Shown one piece after another: positions 1-5,483 of a stretch of DNA of 6,560 nt (its first letter is position 1; every line of letters starts with the position of its first letter). The stretch is from NCBI GenBank assembly GCA_029934875.1, contig JAOZLK010000262.1:1-6560 (forward strand), written 5' to 3'. A model generated the notes under the pieces. The model ran no database searches. It had not been told where the DNA came from and saw only the letters and a list, made by a program, of their open reading frames with translations. A program made the position numbers and the translations under genes. The DNA comes from Bacteroidales bacterium. GTDB lineage: Bacteria; Bacteroidota; Bacteroidia; Bacteroidales; GCA-2748055.

Positions 1-2
1 TC

Positions 3-74
3 CTGGCCGACACCGACCAGTCAGCAAAAATATCCTCAGAAGAGTTGTTTAATCTGATTGTGGAGAATAATTAA
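3..74 (+). CDS. C-terminal end of an unidentified protein (5' end outside window)
   Basis: An open frame enters from the left edge and ends in TAA at 72-74. The visible 23 residues are polar and acidic, ending SSEELFNLIVENN, with no motif that identifies a family. Two things support real coding. The last 13 codons recur at 3243-3281 in the 48-bp repeat, and the one difference inside the coding part is a synonymous third-base change (CTG to CTA, both Leu). The next reading frame begins 14 nt after the stop, so the two may once have been co-transcribed. No function can be assigned from this fragment. Confidence 0.55.
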   Translation: MADTDQSAKISSEELFNLIVENN

Positions 75-83
75 GCGAACCTG
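36..83 (+). repeat. 48-bp direct repeat, copy 1 (gene 3' end)
   Basis: This copy matches 3243-3290 at 46 of 48 positions, in the same orientation. The differences are G/A at 56 versus 3263 and G/C at 76 versus 3283. It spans the last 13 codons (SEELFNLIVENN and stop) of the gene at the left edge plus 9 nt downstream. The two copies bracket about 3.2 kb carrying the Abi protein and the AAA+ ATPase. A direct repeat overlapping a gene 3' end is the usual form of an attachment site, because the gene is restored after integration. I saw no integrase, so a simple segmental duplication is equally possible. Confidence 0.85.
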
Positions 84-88
84 GGTTA

Positions 89-359
89 ATGAAGTACTTT
101 TTGCTTGCAAAGAGTAAATATAGTTTAAGCATTGTAGCAAAACCAGAACAGTTCAAGAAGTATCTTGAAAACCGGCTTAGTGCGTTTTTAATCAAAACCG
201 AGGTACTGGAGCAAAAATTAGCCCATATGGTCGCGGATCTTTTTTCGGGCAGAATATTTATGCTTTTCTTATGATCCCCGTAAAACGGCTATATTTAGAA
301 CATATATCAGCAACGAGCAGAGGTTTTTAGACAGACTGCCGTTCACCGAAGTTAATTAA
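89..359 (+). pseudogene. Short unidentified gene broken by a +1 frameshift at a T6 run
   Basis: Frame 2 opens with ATG at 89 and reads 61 residues to a stop at 272-274. Frame 3 continues smoothly from about 243 to TAA at 357-359, with the coding-like text CFSYDPRKTAIFRTYISNEQ and then RFLDRLPFTEVN. Removing one T from the run at 240-245 joins the frames as MVADLFRAEYLCFSYDPRK and gives an intact protein of about 89 residues. It is therefore a one-base frameshifted gene, a sequencing error in a homopolymer, or less likely a slippage site. I do not recognise the family. It is charged, probably soluble, with no signal peptide or membrane segment. Its stop overlaps the convergent stop of the abi gene (356-358). 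No Shine-Dalgarno is visible before 89, so the true start is uncertain. Confidence 0.55.
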
Positions 360-1255
360 CTCCATAATGGCGTCTTCTCCCAATTATTTAGAAATCCAAG
401 TTTATAAATTGGGACATTTGGTTTGTTGGCAATTAATCTAAGAATCTTGTTTTTAATCCCATTTTCCGGAACGACATGGTCGCACAAAAAAATCAGAATC
501 GATATGATCAAAAAAGATTTCTTCTTCTGAACATCCAATAGTTCCTGGTCAAACCAGATTCCAGTTGGATTATTTAATGTATCAACAGGTCTTTTAACCA
601 TATTTCTACTCCAAATCCTGGAGTGATGAGCTATAATATTGCGTATATACGTAATAGATTCCAACCAACTAGATAATTCACTATGGAGATTTAATCCCAG
701 TTCTTTTGCAATTTGCGCTTTTGCGGGCAACTGGTGATCAAGGTTTTTGTAGAATTTCGAGAGTGTTCCCATCGAAGCTATTTCAAAGATTTTCCATGCT
801 TCTGGATCTTCGTTTGGGTATCTTCTTTTGTGATCTTTAATAAAGATTTCCTGACTATACCTAAATTCTCTTTCCAAATGATCGATATGCCCCAGGTACT
901 TGTCATTATCTACAAATAATTCTTCACATCTATACCAAGTTGGACCTTTAGCAAGAGAAAGATGGTAGATCATCTTGGTTCGAAGGGCTATTTCTATTCT
1001 TTCAATAGCATCAAATAGAATTAGCCTAAGCTCTCTATCAAAGTTGTACCTTTCCACAACATCCTCAAAATATGTATTATCATTAAAGGCATGAGTGGTT
1101 CGATCTTTTTGCATGTCCCACCAATAACCTTTCAAGCGGTAGTAACTAATATTTTGAAGGTAATATTGAGCTTTGGCTTCCTCGCGAAACATCATCCCGC
1201 GTTCTTTAAGAAGCTGTAGTTGTTCAGCTATGGTTCTTGCTGGTTTTTGGGACAT
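356..1255 (-). CDS. abiF: AbiD/AbiF (Abi_2) family HEPN-type abortive-infection protein
   Basis: This 299-residue protein looks like a full-length Abi_2 family member. The N-terminus (KPARTIAEQLQLLKERG, residues 4-20) and the following YYLQNISYYRLKGYWW (31-46) match the family opening, in which a TxxEQxxLLxxRG segment precedes NYYRLxGY. The C-terminal part has YIRNIIAHHSRIWSRN (203-218), the R-N-x3-H motif (R205, N206, H210) of HEPN ribonucleases. By family knowledge these proteins cleave RNA and stop growth in phage-infected cells. Cleavage here is inferred. The frame stays open upstream to 1420, but the start at 1255 is preferred: it gives the family N-terminus, and the promoter (1315-1345) and leader hairpin lie between the two start sites. 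There is no Shine-Dalgarno, which is normal for Bacteroidota. It converges with the frameshifted gene at 89-359, and the stops overlap. The symbol is used in the family sense; abiD is a near synonym. Confidence 0.88.
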   Translation of the reverse strand: MSQKPARTIAEQLQLLKERGMMFREEAKAQYYLQNISYYRLKGYWWDMQKDRTTHAFNDNTYFEDVVERYNFDRELRLILFDAIERIEIALRTKMIYHLSLAKGPTWYRCEELFVDNDKYLGHIDHLEREFRYSQEIFIKDHKRRYPNEDPEAWKIFEIASMGTLSKFYKNLDHQLPAKAQIAKELGLNLHSELSSWLESITYIRNIIAHHSRIWSRNMVKRPVDTLNNPTGIWFDQELLDVQKKKSFLIISILIFLCDHVVPENGIKNKILRLIANKPNVPIYKLGFLNNWEKTPLWS

Positions 1256-1259
1256 AGCT

Positions 1260-1310
1260 AAAAAAAATGACCCGCGTGCAGTTCTTATGGTATGCAACAC
1301 GGGTACTGTT
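1260..1310 (-). ncRNA. abiF leader: hairpin plus U-tract, candidate small antitoxin RNA or attenuator
   Basis: Downstream of the abi promoter the minus strand folds into an 11-bp stem. The 5' arm is 1304-1293 (ACCCGTGTTGCA), the loop 1292-1281, and the 3' arm 1280-1270 (TGCACGCGGGT). The stem has one bulged T (1297) and one G-U pair. Two nucleotides later comes a run of eight T (1267-1260), and the abi ATG follows after four more bases. The order promoter, hairpin, U-tract, toxin gene fits an intrinsic terminator that releases an RNA of about 50 nt and limits read-through into abiF. A conserved 'abiF RNA' motif upstream of abiF genes has been described, and AbiF is reported to pair with a noncoding RNA antitoxin. 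I could not align this leader to that motif. Confidence 0.6.
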
Positions 1311-1314
1311 AATA

Positions 1315-1345
1315 CAAATATACGGCAGAAATCTTTATTTGCAAA
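1315..1345 (-). promoter_or_regulatory. Bacteroidota-type promoter of abiF
   Basis: On the minus strand TTTG (1345-1342) is followed after 19 nt by TATATTTG (1322-1315). This is an exact match to the TTTG-N19-21-TAnnTTTG consensus of the Bacteroidota primary sigma factor. Transcription should start near 1308-1311. The whole hairpin and U-tract then lie in the leader, and the ATG at 1420 is excluded as a start. Confidence 0.72.
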
Positions 1346-1407
1346 CTTTCTTCCTAAATAAGCAGGGCTAACGCACATAAAGATCAGGAAATGAGACGGG
1401 TTTGCCG

Positions 1408-1670
1408 ATGGATACAGCACATGATCTGGTTAATATGGTTACGGGTAAGTTGGGTGTTATTCCCTCTCTTTTTATAAAGGGTACAGGGGGCTTAGCCAAT
1501 TCCTGGAATTTCATGAAAATGGCCCTGCTTTGAGGATTTTGCCCCCGGTTTTACCCCGGTCTTTCCTGAAGGTGATGTTCTGGCAGACCTTCCTGTTTCG
1601 GTCCCCAACAGTGTCCGGCGGACGAGTGAAATGGAAGGACAGCTATGAAATGATCGATCATTTGGAATAG
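1408..1670 (+). pseudogene. Degraded unidentified gene, two frame changes
   Basis: This stretch has no intact gene but reads like decayed coding DNA across three successive frames. Frame 1 runs from ATG 1408 for 41 residues to TGA 1531-1533 (with GKLGVIPSLFIKGTGGL). Frame 2 continues from 1532 with EDFAPGFTPVFPEGDVLADL and on to TGA 1646-1648. Frame 3 reads KWKDSYEMIDHLE to TAG 1668-1670. Locally it is more GC-rich (around 1540-1620) than its neighbours. The opening vaguely recalls helical CMD/DehI-like proteins, but I would not assign a family. It lies between the abiF promoter and the MNT relic, on the opposite strand to both. The reading could be fortuitous, especially the last part. Confidence 0.4.
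1648..1663. repeat. 16-bp perfect palindrome
   Basis: AAATGATCGATCATTT is identical to its reverse complement. It has no loop, so it is more likely a dimeric protein site, or chance, than an RNA hairpin. It lies at the end of the degraded plus-strand frame, in a stretch without an intact gene. Confidence 0.45.
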
Positions 1671-1692
1671 ATTAGTTTTTTGCTAATGTGGC

Positions 1693-1767
1693 TTATGCAG
1701 CTACTTCAATCCCTGTCTTTTTGATTTCAACAACAAAAGGATTCCCCGAATTAAAATCATCCAAATT
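1693..1767 (-). pseudogene. C-terminal remnant of a probable MNT nucleotidyltransferase
   Basis: On the minus strand a frame ends in TAA at 1695-1693, with the last residues NPFVVEIKKTGIEVAA preceded by LDDFNSG. This resembles the tail of minimal nucleotidyltransferases (MNT), which commonly end in a DF-x(3)-NPFV-x-EI-x-KTG-x-E segment. Only about 24 residues are recognisable. The GSxxxGxxxxxSDxD catalytic core is absent, and the frame runs into the end of the upstream ATPase gene (stop 1766-1768) in another phase. It is therefore a 3' fragment that cannot work as an enzyme. MNT proteins are the antitoxin partners of HEPN toxins, which makes a piece next to a HEPN-type Abi gene suggestive. 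The family call rests on one short motif. Confidence 0.45.
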
Positions 1768-3166
1768 AGTAAAAATCAATGCTAAGCTCTGATGTTGACT
1801 TAAAAGCAGAGACTACATCCTCGGGGGTGAACAGATGGAAGCCTTCAGGAACAAACTCAGGTTTGTTTTTTAAGAACAGCGCCTTTCGGATTTTTTTACC
1901 ATGTAAAACAGGTATTGCCTCACACTTACTATTCAAATCATTGCACAGGGAATGGATGTTCACAGAGGTGGTCCACTTAGCTTCCCCGACAATGATCTCT
2001 GTACCATCCTGTGATGCGGCAACTACATCAATTTCTACCTGACCTTTACTTTTGGTGGTTCCCCACCAGCGGGATCCAGGCTTGAATAATTTGTCCCTGA
2101 AAACCATAGGTATAGAGGCTCTGCATAACTCCTCCCAATATCCGGAACAGTAGGCATGGAAGCTGGGCTCTACCACCTCATTATATATTCGGTCAGCAAG
2201 CCCCAATTCCAGGGATGTTTTTTCCGGAATTACATAGCTGAAATAGAAGTTAATAAATGGGTCTGCTATCTTGTACAGGGTTTTCTTTGCATTGCGGGAA
2301 GGTATGCCATACGGGATATCCCTTTTAATATATCCAAGATCGATTAAGCGCTGTATAGGTCTGTTCAGATGTGTGACGGGTTTGCCCATCCTGGATGCAA
2401 CTTCAGAAAGGCGGTGCGCACCTGACGATATTACTTCTATGATCGTAGACATCTGTACGATGTCCCTGCTGTCATCAAGGAACAGGCGTATGGGTTCTTC
2501 ATGCAGGATCCCCTGACTGTCAAGGATGTGTTTTACAACCGCCTCCCTCATTCCTTTTTCCCGTGCACGCAGTTCCCAATACCGGGGAATCCCTCCCCAG
2601 ATACAATACTCCTCAACCGCTTCGATACCTGTACAATTCAATACATCCCTCAAACAGTAAATATTCAAAGGTGTCAGTTTTATTATCTCATTTGCTCTTC
2701 CATACAAGGGAGAGGTACTGTCAATTGCCATTTTGTGCATCATCTGCTGAGAGGAGCCGCACAGCAGCAGATGAAATGAGAGTTGAGAACGTTTATCGTA
2801 AAGCTTTTGAAGAATGCTGGCCAGGTCAGGAGCGCTTTTTATCAGATAAGGGAATTCGTCGATGATCAGGGTGATCCTTTGAGTTAATCTTTCATTCAGT
2901 GCAAGCAAACAGACTTCCCAGTCGGGATATATCACTGAGTCAAAACCAGTTATTTTTTCCGCAACTGTTTTGGCAAAAGAGGCTATCTGGCGTGGTGTTT
3001 CTCGTTGATCTGCTATGAAGTATATATCTTCATCCTTCATTATTTGTTGAATGATGCGGGTTTTGCCAATGCGTCTTCTTCCGTAAAGCACGACCAGCAT
3101 ACTCTCTTCACTGCTAAGGACATGCCTGATTCTCTCAATCTCACTGTTCCTGTTTATAAAATCCAT
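1766..3166 (-). CDS. AAA+ ATPase, ATPase_2/DUF234 type, with PD-(D/E)XK-like C-terminus
   Basis: This 466-residue protein opens with the family signature MDFINRNSEIERI. It has a Walker A motif GRRRIGKT (residues 29-36) and a Walker B motif LIIDEF (101-106, D103 E104). LLLCGSS (133-139) looks like sensor 1, and PLYGR is at 153-157. A winged-helix-like segment covers roughly 237-290, and the linker KIADPFINFYFSYV (299-312) is typical of the DUF234 architecture. The C-terminus has EIDVV (378-382) and VGEAKW (393-398), fitting the D-x14-E-x-K layout of a PD-(D/E)XK nuclease fold (D380, E395, K397). The biochemical role of these NTPases is not settled; they are common in accessory and mobile DNA. 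The open frame reaches 3190, but that ATG overlaps the -7 box, so 3166 is chosen. The gene is complete and has no partner in the same direction. Confidence 0.9.
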   Translation of the reverse strand: MDFINRNSEIERIRHVLSSEESMLVVLYGRRRIGKTRIIQQIMKDEDIYFIADQRETPRQIASFAKTVAEKITGFDSVIYPDWEVCLLALNERLTQRITLIIDEFPYLIKSAPDLASILQKLYDKRSQLSFHLLLCGSSQQMMHKMAIDSTSPLYGRANEIIKLTPLNIYCLRDVLNCTGIEAVEEYCIWGGIPRYWELRAREKGMREAVVKHILDSQGILHEEPIRLFLDDSRDIVQMSTIIEVISSGAHRLSEVASRMGKPVTHLNRPIQRLIDLGYIKRDIPYGIPSRNAKKTLYKIADPFINFYFSYVIPEKTSLELGLADRIYNEVVEPSFHAYCSGYWEELCRASIPMVFRDKLFKPGSRWWGTTKSKGQVEIDVVAASQDGTEIIVGEAKWTTSVNIHSLCNDLNSKCEAIPVLHGKKIRKALFLKNKPEFVPEGFHLFTPEDVVSAFKSTSELSIDFY

Positions 3167-3183
3167 TGCAATATAATGTTTCA

Positions 3184-3215
3184 CAAACATAATGTATTAG
3201 ATGCATATATGCAAA
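3184..3215 (-). promoter_or_regulatory. Bacteroidota-type promoter of the ATPase gene
   Basis: On the minus strand TTTG (3215-3212), a 20-nt spacer and TATGTTTG (3191-3184) match TTTG-N19-21-TAnnTTTG exactly. Transcription should begin near 3176-3180, leaving about 10-15 nt before the ATG at 3166. The ATG at 3190 lies within the -7 box, so it cannot be the start of this transcript. Confidence 0.72.
3202..3213. promoter_or_regulatory. 12-bp palindrome inside the ATPase promoter, candidate operator
   Basis: TGCATATATGCA is a perfect palindrome. It overlaps the end of the -33 TTTG and fills the upstream half of the spacer. A dimeric regulator bound here would block polymerase. No regulator gene is adjacent, so control may be by the ATPase protein itself (it has a winged-helix-like region) or by a distant factor. 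It may also be a chance feature of AT-rich promoter DNA. Confidence 0.4.
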
Positions 3216-3242
3216 AAAGCAATATAGTCTCTTCATAATAAT

Positions 3243-3290
3243 TCAGAAGAGTTGTTTAATCTAATTGTGGAGAATAATTAACCGAACCTG
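3243..3290 (+). repeat. 48-bp direct repeat, copy 2 (orphan gene tail)
   Basis: This copy matches 36-83 at 46 of 48 positions. It still reads SEELFNLIVENN and stop in frame (3243-3281), but no gene precedes it; the upstream sequence is the ATPase promoter. It is thus a detached copy of the end of the gene at the window's left edge. It lies just upstream of the DUF3843-like gene, whose promoter must be in or after it. Confidence 0.85.
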
Positions 3291-3291
3291 C

Positions 3292-3299
3292 TATTTTTG
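3292..3299 (+). promoter_or_regulatory. Possible -7 box for the DUF3843-like gene
   Basis: TATTTTTG fits TAnnTTTG and lies 37 nt before the ATG at 3337. No TTTG or TTG occurs 19-21 nt upstream; the nearest TTG (3265-3267, inside the 48-bp repeat) gives a spacer of 24 nt. The box is therefore only a weak candidate. Confidence 0.3.
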
Positions 3300-3336
3300 T
3301 TGGGAATGACTTCGTATTTTGATTTCTTTATAAGGC

Positions 3337-4977
3337 ATGAGCAAGCGTAAAACTGGTGATGCGATATACCTGGAACAATGGCTGGACTTCCATCCTTATA
3401 TGCGTCCGGCGCAGAGTGATTATTATTATCTGAAGCTCTGTAACGAGTTCTATGCGATCCTGAAGGATGACTTCGATGTGACGGAGTTTGAATTGTCATC
3501 GGATGAAACAAAATGTCTGGCCTGCTTCCTGGCCTGCTACTTCGAGGACGTGATTTCGGGGCCCGGATTGTGGAGGGTGTTTACCAGACGGACAAAGGAG
3601 TTATATGGTACCTGGCTCCCTTTCTACAAACCCGCCAATGGCCCGTATTTTACGGGTGAATACTTTCCGGAAGAGATCAATTACGCGGATATCAATTTCC
3701 TGCTGTGGTACTTTTTTAGCATCTTAAGGATGGATGAGGATCAGATATCTCCAGAGTATATAGTAGACTCATATTTACCGGGTAAGGTTTTTGATATCAT
3801 GGAACGGGAATATGAAACTGCCCCCGAAAATCTGCACTTAAAGCAGTTTTATTCGCTGGACCCCGAGCAGGCATCGTTTGTGGATGTAAATGCAAAGGTG
3901 AGGTGGATTGGACTGGATTCGTGGCTGCTGTATTTTACCGGGATTGAGATGGACCAAATGATCGACGAAATGATGGAGGAGGAAGATGAAGAATCTTTAC
4001 CGGAGAAGGATCGGGAAGGGTTCGTCTATGACTATATCGATTCCTATGCCATGTCCCACTGTACACGGCTGTTGGCCATGAGGGGAAACGAGTGGCTTGC
4101 CCGGATACTGGGATCCGGACATCCTTTGTATGCTGATATCATGGCTATGGGCACGAAAAAGTCTGGAAACTTTTTGTATACCGGGGAGGAGGAAGGATTT
4201 GTGTTATTCAGGCATCTGACCACAGGCAAGGTGCTGAATGTAAATCCACTGTCGATAGATCCCCCGATGAATGCGATTCCCGGAATTTCGGTTGTTCATG
4301 CAGGATTTACTTTCTGGTGCGGATCCTGGTGGTTTTCCGGTTCACTGGCAATATACCATGATGAACCGGACCTCGCAGAATTATTGAAAGATACGAAGCA
4401 TGAAGCCTTTCTTTTTCCCGTGGAGCCCGAATGGAAATCAGTGGACCTGGATGGGCAAGGCCGGGCTTTTCTGAAATACAACAGGGGAAAAGCAATGGCC
4501 TTTGTTGCTGACAGGAAAGAGGCATTAGGATTCGTTCGTGGTTTTTACCTTTTCTATATTGATTCCCTCGGCCTGCGGAGACGCGAAAGGCGTGCAAGAA
4601 TGGATCCTATCCTTTCTGATATCCGGGATGCCGCTCTTACTCCTGATGAAGTTTTCGGACCTGATGAGGAAATGCCGGCAATGATCTTCTTCAACCCGGA
4701 GTATGGCATTGAGGTGGTATCAGATTATAATGATCTGATTCCCGATCCTGACAATCCCTGGTACGACCCGGATATGCCGGCTGAAAACAGCTTGCACCTG
4801 CTCAATGCTAATGGCATCAGTGGCAGGTGGGCCCGGTATCTGGTTGAAGAATATGATCTTCCGGGACTTGCATTCCCTGGAGAAAAGGGAAGTGAGATCC
4901 TGTTGGAGAATCTCGATTTCATGCTCCGTTTTTGGAAAGAAAGGTATTATTACCCCGAAATTATCAGCACTAGATAA
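3337..4977 (+). CDS. DUF3843-like protein of unknown function
   Basis: This 546-residue intact protein resembles the Bacteroidota family DUF3843 from its start (YLEQWLDFHPY, residues 11-21, then QSDYYYLKL, 26-34). The conserved block LACYFEDVISGPGLWRVFT (65-83) and the FLLWYFFS segment (121-128) agree. A very acidic stretch lies at about 204-228. The middle has a beta-rich region (about 275-350, with NFLYTGEEEGFVLFRH and WCGSWWFSG). No signal peptide, transmembrane helix or catalytic motif is apparent, so it is probably cytoplasmic. ATG 3337 agrees with the family N-terminus; AAGG at 3332-3335 is too close to it to act as a Shine-Dalgarno. It is a single-gene unit between two mobile patches, and its 3' end overlaps a minus-strand relic frame by a few bases. 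Function is unknown, and its context gives only a weak hint of an accessory role. Confidence 0.8.
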   Translation: MSKRKTGDAIYLEQWLDFHPYMRPAQSDYYYLKLCNEFYAILKDDFDVTEFELSSDETKCLACFLACYFEDVISGPGLWRVFTRRTKELYGTWLPFYKPANGPYFTGEYFPEEINYADINFLLWYFFSILRMDEDQISPEYIVDSYLPGKVFDIMEREYETAPENLHLKQFYSLDPEQASFVDVNAKVRWIGLDSWLLYFTGIEMDQMIDEMMEEEDEESLPEKDREGFVYDYIDSYAMSHCTRLLAMRGNEWLARILGSGHPLYADIMAMGTKKSGNFLYTGEEEGFVLFRHLTTGKVLNVNPLSIDPPMNAIPGISVVHAGFTFWCGSWWFSGSLAIYHDEPDLAELLKDTKHEAFLFPVEPEWKSVDLDGQGRAFLKYNRGKAMAFVADRKEALGFVRGFYLFYIDSLGLRRRERRARMDPILSDIRDAALTPDEVFGPDEEMPAMIFFNPEYGIEVVSDYNDLIPDPDNPWYDPDMPAENSLHLLNANGISGRWARYLVEEYDLPGLAFPGEKGSEILLENLDFMLRFWKERYYYPEIISTR

Positions 4978-5140
4978 AACTCATTTTCATGACCCTGAGC
5001 TCGTCCTCAAGCAGGTTAATCAATCTGTCAATTGTCGCTTTGAAGTGTATCGATTGCAAGGGTATTCCCTTTTGTTAATTTGGGTGCATTTGCAAGTTTT
5101 ATCATTCTTGTCCGTAAAACCAGCTCACTTCAGGGGTTGG
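4970..5140 (-). pseudogene. Decayed 3' copy of a DUF4143-type ATPase gene, internal 97-bp deletion
   Basis: Read on the minus strand, 5107-5029 gives ANAPKLTKGNTLAIDTLQSD and then Asn and stop. This is nearly the same as NAPKLTKGNTLAIETLQSE in the ATPase gene at the right edge. Nucleotide similarity covers about 5023-5107 versus 6352-6528. At 5034/5035 the relic joins ATCTGTCAATTG directly to TCGCTTTGAAGTG, whereas the right-hand gene has 97 extra bases (6364-6460) there. The EIK motif of the nuclease-like domain is MIK in the relic, and an in-frame stop lies upstream near 5140. A second minus frame downstream of the junction (KATIDRLINLLEDELRVMK, stop 4972-4970) is open but unrecognised; it may be a fragment of another gene. 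None of this can make a working ATPase. Confidence 0.75.
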
Positions 5141-5161
5141 ATGTAAGGACGAACTTACTGA

Positions 5162-5395
5162 TTACTCACTTCGTTCGTGAGCACAGTTTTCGATATACTT
5201 TTTGACAATATCAAGCGGAGCACCTCCACAGGAAGCTATAAAGTGGCTTGGGGACCACAATCCTGCTTTCCAGTAGTACTTCTCCAGTTCAGTAAACTCC
5301 TGTCTGAGAACCCCGTCAGGGCTCGCGTAAGCAAATCTGGAAGAGACCCCCTTCAGACTATTCACCAACCTCGAAGGTGTGGCTTTCAACAGGCA
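5162..5395 (-). pseudogene. tnpA: IS200/IS605-family TnpA transposase relic (C-terminal half)
   Basis: The minus-strand frame reads SRLVNSLKGVSSR, LRQEF, then LWSPSHFIASCGGAPLDIVK and KYIEN. This is the C-terminal half of a Y1 HUH transposase, and the Tyr in KKYIEN aligns with the catalytic Tyr of IS608 TnpA (Tyr127). The N-terminal half with the HUH metal-binding motif is missing: a stop lies at 5398-5396, and only a TTG (5389) could start the frame. Eight or nine extra residues (FAYASPDGV) interrupt SSR-LRQEF. The DNA there (about 5321-5337 on the plus strand) is self-complementary. No TnpB is nearby. The remnant is about half the usual 130-150 residues and should be inactive. The last codons overlap a hairpin (5164-5180). 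Confidence 0.82.
5164..5180. repeat. Small hairpin at the TnpA 3' end
   Basis: CTCAC and GTGAG form a 5-bp stem around the 7-nt loop TTCGTTC, inside the last codons of the transposase relic. IS200/IS605 elements carry subterminal hairpins recognised by TnpA, so this could be a remnant of the right end. The stem is short, and the link is an inference from position. Confidence 0.35.
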
Positions 5396-5444
5396 CTATT
5401 TAACTGGAAGTGAAGGTTAGTTACAAAATATTGACGGAAAAAAA

Positions 5445-5483
5445 CCGTACGAATGCTTGTTTAGTACGGAATTTGACCGTACT
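5445..5483. promoter_or_regulatory. CCGTAC-type operator of the toxin-antitoxin operon
   Basis: AGTACGG (5463-5469) and CCGTACT (5477-5483) form a perfect 7-bp inverted repeat with a 7-nt spacer. A third CCGTAC half-site lies at 5445-5450. The inverted repeat occupies the space between the -33 and -7 boxes of the operon promoter. Ribbon-helix-helix antitoxins of this type repress their own operon, and the arrangement fits cooperative binding of antitoxin or the toxin-antitoxin complex. Confidence 0.65.

Noticed and set aside
1173..1361. Plus-strand frame of 62 residues over the abiF start
   Set aside because: It is a shadow of abiF and its leader, with no recognisable protein features.
1256..1420. 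N-terminal extension of the Abi protein to the ATG at 1420
   Set aside because: The extension contains the promoter and leader hairpin and does not resemble the family N-terminus, which begins at 1255.
1671..1687. ATTAG/CTAAT hairpin as a terminator for the ATPase gene
   Set aside because: The stem is only 5 bp and AT-rich, and no U-tract follows it on the minus strand.
2156..2865. Several plus-strand frames opposite the AAA+ ATPase
   Set aside because: They overlap each other and are antisense to a clear gene with intact motifs.
36..3290. CRISPR-like array suggested by repeated sequence
   Set aside because: There are only two copies 3.2 kb apart, one inside a gene end, with no regular spacers.
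3278..3511. Minus-strand frame of 77 residues over the DUF3843-like start
   Set aside because: It is antisense to the conserved N-terminus of that gene and has low-complexity, His- and Ser-rich text.
4805..5146. Plus-strand frame of 113 residues past the DUF3843-like gene
   Set aside because: Its first half overlaps that gene in another phase, and its second half is the antisense of the ATPase relic.
5177..5413. Plus-strand frame of 78 residues opposite the TnpA relic
   Set aside because: The minus strand carries clear IS200 TnpA motifs; this frame is their shadow.
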